A stretch of DNA of 13,943 nucleotides from an uncultured Collinsella sp. Its GTDB lineage: Bacteria > Actinomycetota > Coriobacteriia > Coriobacteriales > Coriobacteriaceae. Below, piece after piece: positions 1 through 6,050 of the stretch (positions within the stretch are counted from its first letter, which is position 1; every line of letters starts with the position of its first letter). The notes under the pieces were generated by a model. That model had not been told where the DNA came from. It worked only from the letters and a program-made list of their open reading frames with translations, and ran no database searches. A program made the translations under genes and the position numbers. The DNA lies in assembly GCA_900549535.1 (NCBI GenBank), contig UROR01000046.1, forward strand, positions 1 to 13,943, given 5' to 3'.

Positions 1-103
1 TGCAGTTCCCGCACATCCTAGACTCGCAGGCCCCGCCGAAGTGGCGCTCGATAGCGGCGTCAGTCACCCCCATCGGGTAGCCGCCGACCCTCGAGTCACT
101 CAT
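1..103 (-). CDS. small Cys-containing phage protein, cut by left edge
   Basis: The ATG is at 103 and the frame stays open to the window edge, giving 34 visible residues beginning MSDSRVGGYPMGVTDAAIER. A C-x(4)-C-x(2)-C pattern (CESRMCGNC) sits near the edge and suggests a metal-binding knuckle, but the rest is missing. The start is supported by a GGGGGGGCGGAG purine run just upstream and by an 8-base overlap with the end of the preceding gene (stop at 96), the same coupling seen along the operon. Family unknown; a small zinc-binding phage protein is the best guess. Confidence 0.6.
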   Translation of the reverse strand, partial: MSDSRVGGYPMGVTDAAIERHFGGACESRMCGNC

Positions 104-404
104 CGCGCTCCGCCCCCCCTACGCTCTCGTCGAGCAGGTCGATGGCATCCCCGACGGTCGTCTCGATGCTCGTCAGCTGGCGGCGCAGGTTCTGCACGAG
201 GTTCGCGCCGGCGACCTCCGCCCTTCCCGCCTCGTAGGCGCGCTCGATCATGTCGGTCACCGCGACCTGCATCGCCGTGTCGTTGTAGCCGCGCCTGACG
301 CGGTACTTCCCCAGATAGGCGTGCGCCCTGTCCTGCGGCCTGCACTCGCGGTCGAAATGGAACACCTCGACCGCGTCTGCCTTGATCTGCTCCAAAGTCT
401 CCAT
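96..404 (-). CDS. hypothetical phage protein, 102 aa, helical
   Basis: I do not recognise the family. The protein begins METLEQIKADAVEVFHFD and is predicted mostly helical, with a charged middle part and a C-terminal half (about residues 65-95, NLVQNLRRQLTSIETTVGDA) that could form a coiled coil. It has no signal peptide, no membrane segment and no Cys cluster. The start at 404 is chosen over upstream in-frame starts because its ATG overlaps the stop of the MazG-like gene as TGATG and an AGAGGGGACG Shine-Dalgarno-like run precedes it. It lies at the downstream end of the visible operon, between the MazG-like gene and the edge gene. Confidence 0.7.
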   Translation of the reverse strand: METLEQIKADAVEVFHFDRECRPQDRAHAYLGKYRVRRGYNDTAMQVAVTDMIERAYEAGRAEVAGANLVQNLRRQLTSIETTVGDAIDLLDESVGGAERDE

Positions 405-706
405 CACAAACGTCCCCTCTCTCGGTTCCTCTCGTTGCAGCGCTCGATTGCCGCGTCCACGTCCTCCTGCGTGAAACCCTCGGCGTCGAGCAGGCTGACG
501 ACCGCCTGGACCACGTCCATGCACTCGTCGATAAGGTTCTGGCGGTACTCCCTGCGCGCCGTCATGATCGGGCTGAGGCGCATGTCGTCGCAATCCTGCC
601 AAGCGCCGTATACCTCGGCCGCCTCCTCGAGCGGCTTGAGCGCCTGCACCTTGGGTGCGTCCGGCTCATCGAGCGCCCCGAACTCGAACTTGTAACCGTC
701 CCTCAT
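404..706 (-). CDS. MazG-like nucleotide pyrophosphohydrolase family protein
   Basis: A 100-aa all-helical protein carrying the two MazG-type metal-binding motifs: EExxE at residues 27-31 (PLEEAAEVYGAW) and ExxD at 61-64 (IDECMDVVQAVVSLL). Single-domain MazG-like proteins of about this length are common in phages. The family hydrolyses nucleoside triphosphates to monophosphates and pyrophosphate; in phages it may adjust nucleotide pools or alarmone levels, but the substrate here is unknown. The start at 706 overlaps the upstream stop as TGATG, and the region above it in this frame looks non-coding (Arg/Gly-rich shadow). Membership in the wider MazG superfamily is fairly secure; specific activity is inference. 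Confidence 0.75.
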   Translation of the reverse strand: MRDGYKFEFGALDEPDAPKVQALKPLEEAAEVYGAWQDCDDMRLSPIMTARREYRQNLIDECMDVVQAVVSLLDAEGFTQEDVDAAIERCNERNRERGRL

Positions 707-939
707 CAGATGCGCCTCCCCTGTGCCAGCGCCGCGCGCATGGCGTTGACCTCTCGGCCCGACTCGCTCCTCGTTCCGAGGTACACGTCCACGGGCCGCT
801 TGCTCGCGTCCCTTCGCGCCACGTTCTCGCACCACCCGCAGCAGTACCTCTGGTTCCTGTACGCCGTGCGGAACCGCCTGCCGCACTGCCCGCACACGAG
901 CACGTAGCCCCCGCGCCTGTCCAGCGACTCAGCCCTCAT
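706..939 (-). CDS. zinc-ribbon phage protein, 77 aa
   Basis: A small basic protein with a treble-clef-like cysteine layout: CGQC at about residues 16-19 and CCGWC at about 33-37, spaced by a basic stretch with aromatic residues (RRFRTAYRNQRY). This resembles zinc-ribbon or FCS-type nucleic-acid-binding modules. The C-terminal half (VDVYLGTRSESGREVNAM) has no known motif. A strong Shine-Dalgarno run (GGGAGG) sits about 6 bases before the ATG at 939, and the gene overlaps the preceding one by 11 bases. It is the second of two adjacent small Cys-rich genes. DNA or RNA binding is inferred from the cysteines alone. Confidence 0.7.
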   Translation of the reverse strand: MRAESLDRRGGYVLVCGQCGRRFRTAYRNQRYCCGWCENVARRDASKRPVDVYLGTRSESGREVNAMRAALAQGRRI

Positions 940-1171
940 GTCGCGCCTCCCAGTAGTTGCACCTCGCGAGCCCCTGCGTGGCGTGCACGAAGTCGGGGCA
1001 GCGCATGCACGTGTACCGCTTGCGACCCTCGCCAGACGCCGTCATGACCGCCTCGCTCACGGCGCAGAACCCGCACGTCTCGCAGCGGGCGCTGCGCGGC
1101 CCGTCGTCGTAGATGCTCACAGACCCCTTCGGTCTGCCCATGTTCTCGCTCCTCTCGGCGTCCAAGCTCAT
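929..1171 (-). CDS. small cysteine-rich (zinc-binding) phage protein, 80 aa
   Basis: Begins MSLDAERSENMGRPKGSVSI. Two cysteine knuckles, CETCGFC and later CMRC, plus a final Cys before NYWEAR make a likely zinc-binding fold; the spacing resembles short phage zinc-finger proteins of unknown role. Start choice: the ATG at 1171 forms an ATGA overlap with the stop of the DUF6291-type gene and has AGGAGGG four to five bases upstream. The alternative ATG at 1141 also has a good Shine-Dalgarno (AGAGGAG), so two products are possible. No membrane segment. The family cannot be named from the sequence alone. Confidence 0.65.
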   Translation of the reverse strand: MSLDAERSENMGRPKGSVSIYDDGPRSARCETCGFCAVSEAVMTASGEGRKRYTCMRCPDFVHATQGLARCNYWEARHEG

Positions 1172-2058
1172 GACGCCCTCCTCTCGCATGCGGCCCTCGC
1201 ATCAAGCAGACGCCGCGCGTCCTGGTACGCCTTGAGCGCCACCGGATCGGCGGTCGTCCCCCTCGGGGCCTTCACCTTCGCCGGGTCGATGCCCGGGTGT
1301 TCCTCGCGCCACCTGCGCTCGAGCTCCGCCCTCGTCTGCTCGGGCGTCCTCGTGGGCCTGAACGTGGCGGCCTGAATCTCGGCATCGGTCGGCTTGCCGC
1401 GGGCATGGGCCTCGGCGTCGAGGCGCTTCTGGTTGCCGTTCCATAGCATCGCCGCGGCCTTGAGCGAGGTTACGGGCATCCCGTTCGAGCGGATCCAGCC
1501 CTGCGACTCGTAGTGCGCCCAGAACTTGTCGGGGTCGCCGCTGATGCAGTTGGCAGCGAAGTACTCGCGGCACTCGTCCAGGGTCGGCGGGGTGAAGCCG
1601 TCGGTGTCGCCGCCGCGCGTACCATCAACACAAGCTAGGCTAGGTAAAGCTAAGCTAGGATAGGTTAGGTTAGGGTTTTCGCTTTCGGAAACCTCGGTTT
1701 CGGGTTCTGAAAACCTAGGTTTCCCGTTTTCAAAACCCAGGTTTTCGCTTTCGGAAACCTCGGTTTCGGGTTTTTGCTCAGGCTCGGGTTCAGGCTCCGG
1801 CTCTGCCTTGGCCTTGCGGGGCCTGCCGCCTTTCTTGGCCTGCTCTCGCCTTTCCTTGGAGTTGTCGATGGCGTTCTTGAGTCCCTTGAAGGCCCTCTTG
1901 ACGTTCTTGGGCAACTCGATCTCAATCCCGTGGAGGCCGTACATGAGCACCGCGTCCGCGAGCATCATGCGCTCCCTCATGTCCTCGGGGTCGTTCGGAT
2001 CGTAATCGTCGTACAGCTCGGCTATCGAGTCGGCGAAAACCGTGAAGTCCTTGGCCAT
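1168..2058 (-). CDS. DUF6291-type phage replication protein (putative replisome organiser)
   Basis: A 296-aa, three-part protein. Residues 1-80 match the DUF6291 pattern of phage proteins: an acidic helical start, a GLHGIEIELP segment, then VKRAFKGLKNAIDNSKERRE ending in KKGGRPRK. Residues 84-155 are a low-complexity linker with a Glu-Pro run and the repeat ETEVSESEN twice. Residues 155-212 (TPPTLDECREYFAAN ... FWAHYESQGWIRSNGMP ... LKAAAMLWNGNQ) look like the C-terminal part of phage replication initiators, where the pattern is usually W..K.W.aa...W. It lies downstream of ssb as expected for a replication gene. The ATG at 2058 overlaps the upstream stop as TGATG. A dense DNA repeat block sits in the linker-coding part, as in lambda O. 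DUF6291 identity is from memory of the family; the initiator role is inference. Confidence 0.7.
   Translation of the reverse strand: MAKDFTVFADSIAELYDDYDPNDPEDMRERMMLADAVLMYGLHGIEIELPKNVKRAFKGLKNAIDNSKERREQAKKGGRPRKAKAEPEPEPEPEQKPETEVSESENLGFENGKPRFSEPETEVSESENPNLTYPSLALPSLACVDGTRGGDTDGFTPPTLDECREYFAANCISGDPDKFWAHYESQGWIRSNGMPVTSLKAAAMLWNGNQKRLDAEAHARGKPTDAEIQAATFRPTRTPEQTRAELERRWREEHPGIDPAKVKAPRGTTADPVALKAYQDARRLLDARAACERRAS
1631..1772. repeat. pentamer array plus 33-bp direct repeats with dyads (candidate origin)
   Basis: Inside the DUF6291-type gene, 1631-1675 is a run of nine 5-bp units, mostly TAGGT/TAGGC/TAGGA variants with CAAGC, AAAGC and TAAGC units. Immediately after, a 33-bp sequence occurs twice, exactly, at 1674-1706 and 1740-1772 (period 66 bp). 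Each copy contains the inverted repeat GAAACC-TC-GGTTTC. The gap between them holds the perfect palindrome AAACCTAGGTTT and the near-palindrome AAACCCAGGTTT. The block is clearly AT-richer than its surroundings. Iterons plus AT-rich DNA inside an initiator gene is how lambda-type origins are built. The 66-bp period keeps reading frame and codes for a repeated ETEVSESEN, so a purely protein-level repeat is possible. Confidence 0.55.
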
Positions 2059-2168
2059 CAGAACCACCCCCAGAGAAGCGAAGAGAAGAACAGGAAACCC
2101 GCGGAGAAGGAGGCGGCGAACAGGGCCGCCTCCCAGTGGTCGCGGATGATGTCGGGTACGTGCCTCAT
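2058..2168 (-). CDS. 36-aa single-pass membrane microprotein
   Basis: ATG at 2168, stop at 2058. The protein starts MRHVPDIIRDHWEAALFAA and is hydrophobic from about residue 14 to the end, rich in Phe and Trp, which predicts one transmembrane helix with a short charged N-terminus. Both ends are coupled: its ATG overlaps the ssb stop (TGATG) and its own TGA overlaps the ATG of the DUF6291-type gene (TGATG). It exactly fills the 110 bases that would otherwise be a gap in a gapless operon, which is the main argument that it is real. Function unknown; too short for family recognition. Confidence 0.6.
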   Translation of the reverse strand: MRHVPDIIRDHWEAALFAASFSAGFLFFSSLLWGWF

Positions 2169-2644
2169 CAGAACGGCACGTCCTCGTCGTAGAACTCGGA
2201 CTGCGGGACCGCGGCGTAGGCCTGCTGGGCGCTCCACTGCGGCGCGGGCTGCGCCTGTGGCTGCACGGGCACCGTGTCCGCGAGGCTCTGCTGCGGCTGG
2301 GCCTGCGTCTGCCCCTCACGGCGCACCATGACCTCGATCTCGTCGACGATAACCTCGAGCTTGGAGCGCTTCTGGCCGTCGCGCTCCCAAGAGCTGTAGC
2401 GCAGCTTGCCCTCGATCGCGACCTTCATCCCCTTGGCGAGGAAACGGCCAACGGCCTCGGCGCGGTTGCCGAACATCGTGCAGTCGACGAAGTTGGGGTA
2501 GTCCTCCCACTCGCCGGTCTGCGCGTTGCGGCGGCGGTCGTTTACCGCCACGCCAAAGGACAGGACCTGCGTGCCGCCGGCGGTGGCGCGAAGCTCGGGG
2601 TCGCGGGTGAGGTTGCCGCTGATGTTCACTCGGTTGATACTCAC
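2168..2644 (-). CDS. ssb: single-stranded DNA-binding protein
   Basis: 158 aa. Residues 1-110 form the OB fold with the usual bacterial SSB landmarks: MSINRVNISGNLTRDPELR, SFGVAVNDRR, FVDCTMFGNRAEAVGRFLAKG and VAIEGKLRYSSWERDGQKRS. Residues 111-148 are a Gln/Pro/Ala-rich linker, and the protein ends in the acidic partner-binding tail EFYDEDVPF. It coats ssDNA during replication and recombination and probably works with the Bet annealase in the same operon. The start is GTG at 2644, chosen because AAAGGAGG lies about seven bases upstream, the stop of the mIHF gene overlaps it (GTGA), and the OB fold begins exactly there. This is likely a phage copy distinct from the host ssb. Confidence 0.95.
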   Translation of the reverse strand: MSINRVNISGNLTRDPELRATAGGTQVLSFGVAVNDRRRNAQTGEWEDYPNFVDCTMFGNRAEAVGRFLAKGMKVAIEGKLRYSSWERDGQKRSKLEVIVDEIEVMVRREGQTQAQPQQSLADTVPVQPQAQPAPQWSAQQAYAAVPQSEFYDEDVPF

Positions 2645-2982
2645 TGCCCGTCCTCCTTTGCGGTCATGCAGCCCTTGATGGCATCGACGAGGCGCGGCCC
2701 CTGCATGTAGCCCAGGCCGCTCACGCGGCGGCCGTCGCGGATATGGCACACCTCGACGATCTTCTGCGCCGTGACCGGGCCGATGCCCGGGAATGAGCGG
2801 GCGAACTCCTCGACCTTGAGCCTCTGCGCGATGGGCGCCTCGATGGCGACCTCGGGCGGGATGTTGCCCGCCTTGCAGGCGGCCTTGAACGCGGCGCGCT
2901 CGCGGCGCGTGTGGATGGCCCTCGCCATCGCCTCCTTGCGCTGCTCCGGCGTTCGGAGCGGCGGTAGGTTGCTCTCTCCCAT
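2641..2982 (-). CDS. actinobacterial-type integration host factor (mIHF-like)
   Basis: 113 aa. The layout matches the mycobacterial mIHF family, not IHF-alpha/beta or HU: PPLRTPEQRKEAMARAIHTR, a helical basic region, then an H2TH-type module around residues 62-90 (FARSFPGIGPVTAQKIVE ... RRVSGLG), close to the ribosomal S13 fold. Cellular members bend DNA, compact the nucleoid and help integrase reactions in mycobacteriophage L5. The N-terminus is shorter and the C-terminal tail (MTAKEDGQ) is this protein's own. It sits between the DUF1351 gene and ssb, so a role in phage replication or recombination, or as an integration cofactor, is plausible. Spacing to the upstream gene is three bases. Confidence 0.8.
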   Translation of the reverse strand: MGESNLPPLRTPEQRKEAMARAIHTRRERAAFKAACKAGNIPPEVAIEAPIAQRLKVEEFARSFPGIGPVTAQKIVEVCHIRDGRRVSGLGYMQGPRLVDAIKGCMTAKEDGQ

Positions 2983-2985
2983 GTC

Positions 2986-3978
2986 CTACATCCTCTCGAC
3001 GTATCCGTGAATGCCGTTGTCGACCATGACGGTCCTCACGCGACGCAGCTCGTCCGCCGTGGCGCACTCGATGACAACGCGGTAGCCCCTCTGCGGTGCT
3101 GGGGCCGCATCCTCGGCCACATCCGGCTCGGGGCGCGACGGGACCACCCGTACGCACCTCGGCACGCCCAAGGGCGGCTCAGGCTCGGGCTGCTCGTCGG
3201 GCAGCGGCTCGGGGTCGGACGGCAGCGGCGCGGGCTCCGGCTCGGGCTCCGGTGCGGGCGCCATCGCCTGCTCGTAGGTCGACACGAGCGCGGCGGCCTT
3301 GGCCGCCTCCTCGCGGTGCGCGGTGACCGCAGCCGCCACCTCGCCCGAGTCCGTCGGTAGCGTCCTCGTCCACCACGCCACTGCCCACGCCTTCTCGGAC
3401 TCGTCGGTGTAGTCGAGGCCGTTGACGAACTTGAACTGGTGCAGCAGCTCGCCCACGCGGCGCTCGATGATGTTCTTGGCCTTGACCTCACCGAAGCTCG
3501 CGTTGAGCCACTTGTCGTCGGCGATGCGCTCGTAGGGCATCAAAGGTCCCATCTCGCCCGCGAGGTCGTAGTAGTGGCCACTGAGCGCGGCTAGGCGGCG
3601 GGCCCTGCACTCACCGTCGTATCGGTCGATTTCGGCCTTGTACTCATCGGAGATCTTGTCGATTGGCGCCGTGATCTCGCCGATGGTCTTGTCGAACGTC
3701 TTGAGCAGGTCGCTGTACTTCTTCTTCGCGGCCTTGCGCTGCGCCTCGATGGGCTTCTTCACGTCGTTGACCGCAGCGCGGTACTTCTTCGCCGCCTTGA
3801 AGTCCTCGTCCTTCTCGATGTGCTTGACGTCCGCGTAGTCCGCCAGCTTCTCATCGACGTTCTTCTTGAGCTTCGCCAGCTTGTCCTCGAGCGTGTCGTC
3901 GATGGCGAGCGACGCCACCAGCGTGTCGAAGTCCTTCTCGAGCGGCACGGCCTCGACCGCCAAAACCTCGTCTGCCAT
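2986..3978 (-). CDS. DUF1351 domain phage protein
   Basis: 330 aa. Residues about 15-240 match the DUF1351 pattern: a long charged helical N-terminus (DTLEDKLAKLKKNVDEKL, KKYRAAVNDVKKPIEAQRK, KKYSDLLKTFDKTIGEI, IDKISDEYKAEIDRYDGE) probably forming coiled coil, then a globular part (YYDLAGEMGPLMPYERIADD, ERRVGELLHQFKFVNGLDY). A Pro/Glu linker covers about 240-275, followed by a small C-terminal module (YRVVIECATADELRRV ... NGIHGYVERM) that resembles short alpha/beta tails in related phage proteins. DUF1351 genes commonly sit beside RecT/Bet annealases and this one follows bet directly (TGATG overlap), suggesting a recombination accessory role. Biochemical function is not known. Confidence 0.8.
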   Translation of the reverse strand: MADEVLAVEAVPLEKDFDTLVASLAIDDTLEDKLAKLKKNVDEKLADYADVKHIEKDEDFKAAKKYRAAVNDVKKPIEAQRKAAKKKYSDLLKTFDKTIGEITAPIDKISDEYKAEIDRYDGECRARRLAALSGHYYDLAGEMGPLMPYERIADDKWLNASFGEVKAKNIIERRVGELLHQFKFVNGLDYTDESEKAWAVAWWTRTLPTDSGEVAAAVTAHREEAAKAAALVSTYEQAMAPAPEPEPEPAPLPSDPEPLPDEQPEPEPPLGVPRCVRVVPSRPEPDVAEDAAPAPQRGYRVVIECATADELRRVRTVMVDNGIHGYVERM

Positions 3979-4877
3979 CAGAAGCCTCCCAGAAGGTCGT
4001 CGTCGGTCGCATACTCGGCGGGCGCGGGCTCATAGACGGGCGCGGGCTCCGGCTCGGGTGCGGCGGGCTCGAGTTGCGCCTTGCGGGCCGCGATCTCCTC
4101 CTCCATCCAAGAGGCCGCGCGGCGCGCCTGCATGGGCGTCATGTCGTGCATGTTGCCCGACGAGCAGCCCACGGCGGCGCAGATGGCGGCCATGGCCCCG
4201 GCGCTGTCGAGCCCGGTCGACGCCATGAACGGCTTGAACAGGTCGCGCACGGGCTGCAGGTCGGCCACGGGCTCGACGCTCTCGGCCTCGACGGCCTGAG
4301 TGCCGGCGCGCATGTCGCGCTCGACCTTCTGGTCCATCTCCTCGCCCGTGTACATCCCGCCGAACTCGTCGGGGTAGGCCAGGCGCCACGCGCCGGCCTT
4401 GGCGCACTTCTCGATCATGACGCCCGGCATCTTCGCCCAGTTGCTCTTGCCGGTGCTGTAGTCGGTGAGCGCCAGCTCGACGTATGCGGGCTTCTTGCCG
4501 TCGGTGAAAGCGACCTCTGCCCAGCCGCCGATGAGCTGCTCCCCGATCATCTTGTAGACGGCGGAGCCCTTCTTCTTGACGACCTCGCCGTCGCGGAGCA
4601 CCACGACGCCGCTCTCGATGCCGCCGTAGTTGGGCTGCTTGTTCGCGCGGCGGTTGAACACCTGGTAGGAAGTGATGATGCTCGCCGGGGCGTCCCTGTA
4701 CTTCACCAGGTAGACCTCCTTGGTGAAGGGGTTCAGGTGCTGGCGGTTGCACAGCTCGATACACAGCGCCAGCTCGCTTTCGGTCGCGTTCGGGCACAGC
4801 CGCTCGCGGATGTCCTGCGAGGTGAACTTGACGGGCATGCCCGCATCGTCCTTGTACTCGATGATCTTGTTATTCAT
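3978..4877 (-). CDS. bet: phage recombination protein Bet (RecT/Red-beta-type ssDNA annealase)
   Basis: 299 aa. Residues about 17-190 carry the annealase core: ELALCIELCNRQHLNPFTKE, VYLVKY, APASIITSYQVFNRRA, QPNYGGIESGVVV, WAEVAFTDGKKPAYVE, SNWAKMPGVMIEKCAKAGAW, RLAYPDEFGGMYTGEEM. These are hallmarks of the Bet family, which anneals complementary ssDNA in phage recombination. Residues about 205-265 form a helical region, then a Pro/Glu/Ala linker and a short acidic tail DDDLLGGF; in Red-beta the C-terminus contacts partner proteins, so the tail may do the same. No lambda-Exo or RecE partner is recognisable in the window. AGGAGAGG precedes the ATG, which overlaps the end of the upstream gene by eight bases. 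Confidence 0.93.
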   Translation of the reverse strand: MNNKIIEYKDDAGMPVKFTSQDIRERLCPNATESELALCIELCNRQHLNPFTKEVYLVKYRDAPASIITSYQVFNRRANKQPNYGGIESGVVVLRDGEVVKKKGSAVYKMIGEQLIGGWAEVAFTDGKKPAYVELALTDYSTGKSNWAKMPGVMIEKCAKAGAWRLAYPDEFGGMYTGEEMDQKVERDMRAGTQAVEAESVEPVADLQPVRDLFKPFMASTGLDSAGAMAAICAAVGCSSGNMHDMTPMQARRAASWMEEEIAARKAQLEPAAPEPEPAPVYEPAPAEYATDDDLLGGF

Positions 4878-5217
4878 TGAAGGTCACCTCTCCTTCATTG
4901 ACCTCGACCTTCTCGATGTTCACGCCTGCCAGCTCGGCGAACACGCCGCGCGGCCCGTCCAGCTTGTAGATGCGTTCCATGCGGCCAGCGCTGTCGACAA
5001 TGCGGTCGTAGATCTCGAGGTCCTGCGCATCGGCTCCCAACAGCTTCGGACCGAACAGAAGCCCGTAGGCGATGCCGCGCAAGCACGCGGGCTTAAGGCC
5101 CCTTTTCCCTATCTCAGCGCCCTTCTCGTCTGCGACGAGGATTAAGTTCGTGGCAAACTCGTCAAGCACCTCGAACGCATCGCCACCGACTTGGACTTTT
5201 ATATGCATGTACTCCAT
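4870..5217 (-). CDS. hypothetical phage protein, 115 aa
   Basis: Not recognised. It begins MEYMHIKVQVGGDAFEVLD and looks like a compact alpha/beta protein: a beta strand, a helix (EFATNLILVADEKGAEIG), a Gly-rich turn with a Cys, then an acidic C-terminus ending VEVNEGEVTFNE. No membrane segment and no clear catalytic motif. Start: TAATG overlap with the rusA stop at 5217 and GGAG nine bases upstream. It lies between the resolvase and the annealase, so a recombination or replication accessory role is plausible, but this is position-based inference only. Its eight-base overlap with bet (ATGAATAA) suggests coupled expression. Confidence 0.75.
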   Translation of the reverse strand: MEYMHIKVQVGGDAFEVLDEFATNLILVADEKGAEIGKRGLKPACLRGIAYGLLFGPKLLGADAQDLEIYDRIVDSAGRMERIYKLDGPRGVFAELAGVNIEKVEVNEGEVTFNE

Positions 5218-5684
5218 TACTTAATCTCCGTTTCGTCTTTGCGCCCGGACCACCCGGGCGCTATCGATATGTCCATGCGCTCGGCCTGCCCGCGCACCCT
5301 GGGGTGCTTTACCACGTGCAGGTCGACCACTTGCGCGTCGTCGGCCCAGACGAGCCCGTTGAGCGCGTCCATGACCAGCTTGCCCTCGTTGTCCACGGTC
5401 ACCCCGTCCGGCTTGTAGGTGTCCGGCTCCGAGCGCACGCGCTTGGGCCGGCTCTCCGGCAGCGGACGGTAGGCGTCGACGTTGAGAATCACCGGCTCGT
5501 GCGGGCCGAAGGGCAGGGGCTGGATGCCCGCCTCGGCCATCGCCACCCGGCACGCCGCCGCGATGGCCCGCTCGGCCCTCAGTGTCTCGGTCGGCGTGTA
5601 CATCCGTGCGTGCCTGCGGTCGAGCCTGTGGCGCTGCTTGCCCGCCGCGAACTTGACGGTGAACGCGAATCGCCTGCCGATCAC
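5217..5684 (-). CDS. rusA: RusA-family Holliday-junction resolvase
   Basis: 155 aa, usual length for phage RusA. The beta-rich N-terminus (RRFAFTVKFAAGKQRHRLD) is followed by the active-site region: KPD at 91-93, DNEGKLVMDALNGLVWADDAQVVD at about 98-121. The conserved RusA aspartates match D93, D98 and D115/D116; the motif usually reads PDxDN, but here three extra residues (PDGVTVDN) separate the first two. The enzyme resolves branched DNA during phage recombination or replication. Start: GTG at 5684, because it overlaps the upstream microprotein stop (GTGA) and the fold begins there; the next Met (residue 28) would cut the first strands. The Shine-Dalgarno is weak, consistent with coupling. 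Confidence 0.85.
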   Translation of the reverse strand: MIGRRFAFTVKFAAGKQRHRLDRRHARMYTPTETLRAERAIAAACRVAMAEAGIQPLPFGPHEPVILNVDAYRPLPESRPKRVRSEPDTYKPDGVTVDNEGKLVMDALNGLVWADDAQVVDLHVVKHPRVRGQAERMDISIAPGWSGRKDETEIK

Positions 5685-5821
5685 AGTACCGACCCCATCC
5701 CGAGCACAACGCGGATGCCGTCCGCCGCGAGCAGCATCGCCCGCAGGACGTAGGGCATGAGCGCGTACACCGCGAACAGGAGCGCGATGTACGCAGCGCA
5801 CCTAAGCAGCCTCGATGCCAT
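5681..5821 (-). CDS. 46-aa membrane microprotein
   Basis: ATG at 5821, preceded by AGGAGGG five bases upstream; stop at 5681. It begins MASRLLRCAAYIALLFAVYA and stays hydrophobic to the end with three Arg residues, predicting one long or two short membrane helices. It overlaps the HTH gene by 20 bases and the rusA GTG by four, filling what would otherwise be a 117-base gap. The strong Shine-Dalgarno and coupled ends support translation. Function unknown; small phage membrane proteins can be holin-like, exclusion or membrane-anchoring factors, but nothing here decides. Confidence 0.65.
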   Translation of the reverse strand: MASRLLRCAAYIALLFAVYALMPYVLRAMLLAADGIRVVLGMGSVL

Positions 5822-6050
5822 GCGTTCCCTCCTCGATCCACTGCTCCACCCATTCCGGGCGCACCATGCGCCCCACCTTGCGCCCCTCGGGCAGCTGTGA
5901 GCGCAGGCGGCCCGCCTTGCACTCGATGCGCAGCGTGTCGTATGGCACCCCCGTCACCCTCGACGCCTCGCGCAACGTGTACATCAGCTTGTGGCGGATG
6001 CCTAGCTCGTCGGCCATCTGCTGGAACGTTTTGGCTCTGCTAGAATCCAT
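5802..6050 (-). CDS. excisionase-like / MerR-type HTH DNA-binding protein
   Basis: 82 aa. Residues 24-72 form a winged HTH of the excisionase/AlpA (HTH_17) type: MYTLREASRVTGVPYDTLR, then CKAGRLRSQLPEGRKVGR and RPEWVEQWIEEG. Such proteins act as excisionases, directing integrase towards excision, or as regulators of early genes; with a tyrosine integrase in the same element, an Xis role is reasonable but not shown. The start at 6050 is preceded by AAAGGAGG at ideal distance, the best ribosome-binding site in the operon, and follows a long leader, so this gene may open a second translational block. An upstream in-frame ATG at 6302 exists but lacks a Shine-Dalgarno and crosses hairpin sequence. 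Confidence 0.8.
   Translation of the reverse strand: MDSSRAKTFQQMADELGIRHKLMYTLREASRVTGVPYDTLRIECKAGRLRSQLPEGRKVGRMVRPEWVEQWIEEGTHGIEAA

Noticed and set aside
1674..1772. Two 33-bp repeats separated by a 33-bp gap, which looks like a minimal CRISPR unit
   Set aside because: Only two copies, inside a coding frame, period divisible by three and coding for a repeated peptide; no cas genes nearby.
2645..3157. Long N-terminal extension of ssb
   Set aside because: The SSB fold begins at the GTG at 2644; the extension lies over the mIHF gene in another frame and has a shadow-like composition.
4074..4880. 268-codon plus-strand frame opposite bet
   Set aside because: It is the antisense of a well-supported annealase gene; high GC content opens such frames.
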